Shown here: piece by piece, positions 62,226-64,000 of the stretch
Layout of the letters: every line of letters starts with the position of its first letter
How positions within the stretch are numbered: the stretch's first letter is position 1
DNA from: Capitulum mitella
Lineage: Eukaryota; Arthropoda; Thecostraca; Pollicipedomorpha; Pollicipedidae
NCBI GenBank assembly: GCA_030062745.1
Contig: CP099851.1
Location: 5,147,661-5,211,660 of the forward strand
Direction of reading: 5' to 3'
DNA length: 64,000 nt
The notes under the pieces: generated by a model
What the model was told of the DNA's origin: nothing
What the model saw: only the letters and a program-made list of their open reading frames with translations
The model's database searches: none
Program-made: the position numbers and the translations under genes

Positions 62226-62480
62226 TCAGAGGCTGCGGTAAGCCGAACTTGTTGCCGGGTCTTGATCCCGCCACCGAAGTAGTCCTTGTCTCAGACGTCC
62301 AACCAAATGTCGTTTAAGGATCTTTATCGTGCGGTGCACTCCGCGATACGCTCGCCCCGTGGCCGGCTGGCCCTTTCGGTCGCAGGCCAAATACATGCGT
62401 CCGTTCTGGGACTCGAACCCAGTGCCTGTTACGCATCGTATCTGGTTCCTTAACCGCCAGGCCACGGCGACGGTTTGACA
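62226..62480 (-). mobile_element. tRNA-derived SINE-like element
   Basis: On the minus strand a polymerase III promoter is visible: A box TGGCCTGGCGG (62454-62464) and B box GGTTCGAGTCC (62409-62419), 35 nt apart. The sequence between them does not fold to a proper anticodon arm and the acceptor ends pair only partly, so this is a decayed tRNA or SINE head. About 170 nt of non-tRNA sequence follows. Confidence 0.5.
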
Positions 62481-64000
62481 ACAATCGCTCGAAACAAGGC
62501 GTAAATGTTTATCACACCAGGTGGTCGCCACATAAACGACGTTTAAAGCATCACATATTATAACACGAGACTGCTTTAACTACGCTGATTGTACGTTTGG
62601 AGTGAACCGCAAATGGGTGTGACACGAACCGCAAAACAACATCAAATGTCAGACAGCTCCTTTGCCGCTTAGGGGTGCTGAGGTGTTGAGGTGGAATGCA
62701 TTCTTGCGATACGTCAAGTCATCACCAGCTATACTTTTACACCGGCCTAGCTCGGCAGTGTAGCGTGAGAGGTAATGCACAGCGCACATTGTCACAGATT
62801 CGTCACAGTCCAACACTTGTTCTCTTCTAACCTACACAAAAAGTTCACGACTGCTTCGAGGAGACGCAAATCGATGCTCAGTTCACAACAAAAAAAAACT
62901 TTACACAAATCTGCGCACTAATCTGTAGCCCTTGCATAACTTTTGAGTCATGAAAAGAAGCCCGTAGGAAGTAAGGAAATATAAACATTATAAAAAATGA
63001 GAACAAGAGAAAAGCTAATTTACGATACAGGTATAAGCCAGCATAAGTTGGCATATGTACCTTAATTTATACAACGATACTGACGCATGCCATTTATGTC
63101 TTAACCTCATTTAGCAAGGTTTTGCAGCTTCATGGAGCAAAACAAAAAACAAACACTAAGAGGTACGATCATTCTATTCTTACGGCCAATGCGTCCGGAT
63201 CTCAGAAGGGCTTTAGTTTTGAAGATAGTTGAAATCTAGTCAGAGAAACGCGTTAAAATTGTGGAACTTCTTTTCGAAATTACACGTAGTACAGATTCGT
63301 GGAACTTTCCTCGCATGCATAGCATGCATTTTCCATTTCGAACTTTGCATTGTGCCGATTCGCCGTGCACTAAGCATTCCATCCAACGAAGCTACCTCGT
63401 CGGTGTTTATTACGGGGCCAAAGAAGCGCGTGACGCCATTTTGTATTTTCCTTTATCCCGAATGCTTCCAAGTGAGTGTGTAATGGGATCACCCTGTGCT
63501 AAGTCAGACTTTTAGTATACAGTCTGTGCTTGCCACTCATGGGGCAAATTTCCCCAGACTCGGGTCCAAATAGCGCTGCAGGGTCGATATCACAACATGC
63601 AATTTCAGGAGACTGCTCCCCCGTGACCGATTGACCCTTAGCCTTCTGGCAAGAACCAGCACTCTTTTCAAGACTCAAACACAGTGTCTGCCAAACACTA
63701 AATATTATCTTCCAGTTGATCCCGGTGATCGCAGTTTTGTTGTATCCCAGTTGCAGCTTCTACATTGCCTCACTTCCATCTACATCGAATCAAATGATCA
63801 TCGTTGGGCCCCAGCTTCAGCCAGCTACAGCCTCTGCATCGCCTCACTTGAAGTCAGATGGTCACATTTTCCTTGTGCAGGTTCCTTAACAAACCTACGT
63901 ATAGACATACTAAGACATATATTATGAATGCCAACCCAATGGCGCCAAACTCTCGCCCCTTCAAGGTTCACGTAGGAGAGCAGGAGGTATTTGAGAGGCT
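62481..64000. other. Intergenic, nothing recognised
   Basis: Moderately AT-rich DNA. A repeated CAGTTGCAGCTTCTACATTG / CAGCTACAGCCTCTGCATCG pair with CCTCACTT occurs at 63748-63855 (about 78-bp spacing). No gene or RNA was supported. Confidence 0.35.

Noticed and set aside
62395-62476. Considered as a functional tRNA
   Set aside because: The A and B boxes fit, but the anticodon arm and acceptor stem do not pair properly.

Overview
This window is animal nuclear DNA and almost certainly arthropod. Its genes are split into short exons with GT..AG introns, and the two genes I can name have clear insect and vertebrate relatives. An interstitial (TTAGG)n tract, the ancestral arthropod telomere motif, lies near 36.6 kb. 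Extreme GC-richness and CGG-type repeats in the left 26 kb suggest a crustacean, perhaps a barnacle, but that is inference. Nothing prokaryotic, viral or CRISPR-like was seen.

Left half (about 0.7-30.2 kb, minus strand): one large gene for a failed axon connections (fax / FAXC) protein, a GST-like membrane-associated protein. Its coding exons are at 29868-30182, 17864-18066, 5904-6036 or 5635-5767, 4875-5013, 2030-2320 and 682-744. The third coding position is served by two homologous 133-nt exons with the same phases, a mutually exclusive pair. A second choice appears at the C-terminus: splice to 682-744, or read through to a stop at 1988 with a poly(A) signal at 1643. The two longest introns (about 11.8 kb each) are very GC-rich. 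They hold minisatellites with 19-, 20-, 21-, 28-, 30- and 36-bp units, a 1.2-kb piggyBac-like element with TTAA target duplication, and a 158-bp hAT-like MITE.

Middle (30.2-38.5 kb): intergenic DNA and repeats. These include an AGGTCA-bearing satellite (33.1-34.0 kb), a CpG-poor AT-rich block (35.1-37.0 kb) and the TTAGG/TCAGG tract. At 38.6-41.2 kb on the plus strand lies a complete four-exon coding region for an NTMT1/METTL11A-type N-terminal Xaa-Pro-Lys methyltransferase.

Right half: a minus-strand exon (45854-46805) encodes a Thr/Asp/Asn-rich, N-glycosylation-rich ectodomain after a hydrophobic segment; its gene is incomplete here. A tRNA A-box array (about 50.1 kb), tandem AGGTCA repeats (50.9-52.0 kb) and otherwise unremarkable DNA follow. 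At 58.8-61.5 kb on the plus strand is a gene for an unrecognised secreted Gly/Tyr/His/Pro-rich protein. Its first intron ends in a 44-bp minisatellite that resembles the next exon's splice acceptor, and its last intron is almost entirely a 28-bp minisatellite. A tRNA-derived SINE-like element lies at about 62.2-62.5 kb.

The three gene systems do not form an evident pathway. The most interesting biology is the fax exon pair and the relation between repeats and splice sites in the secreted-protein gene.
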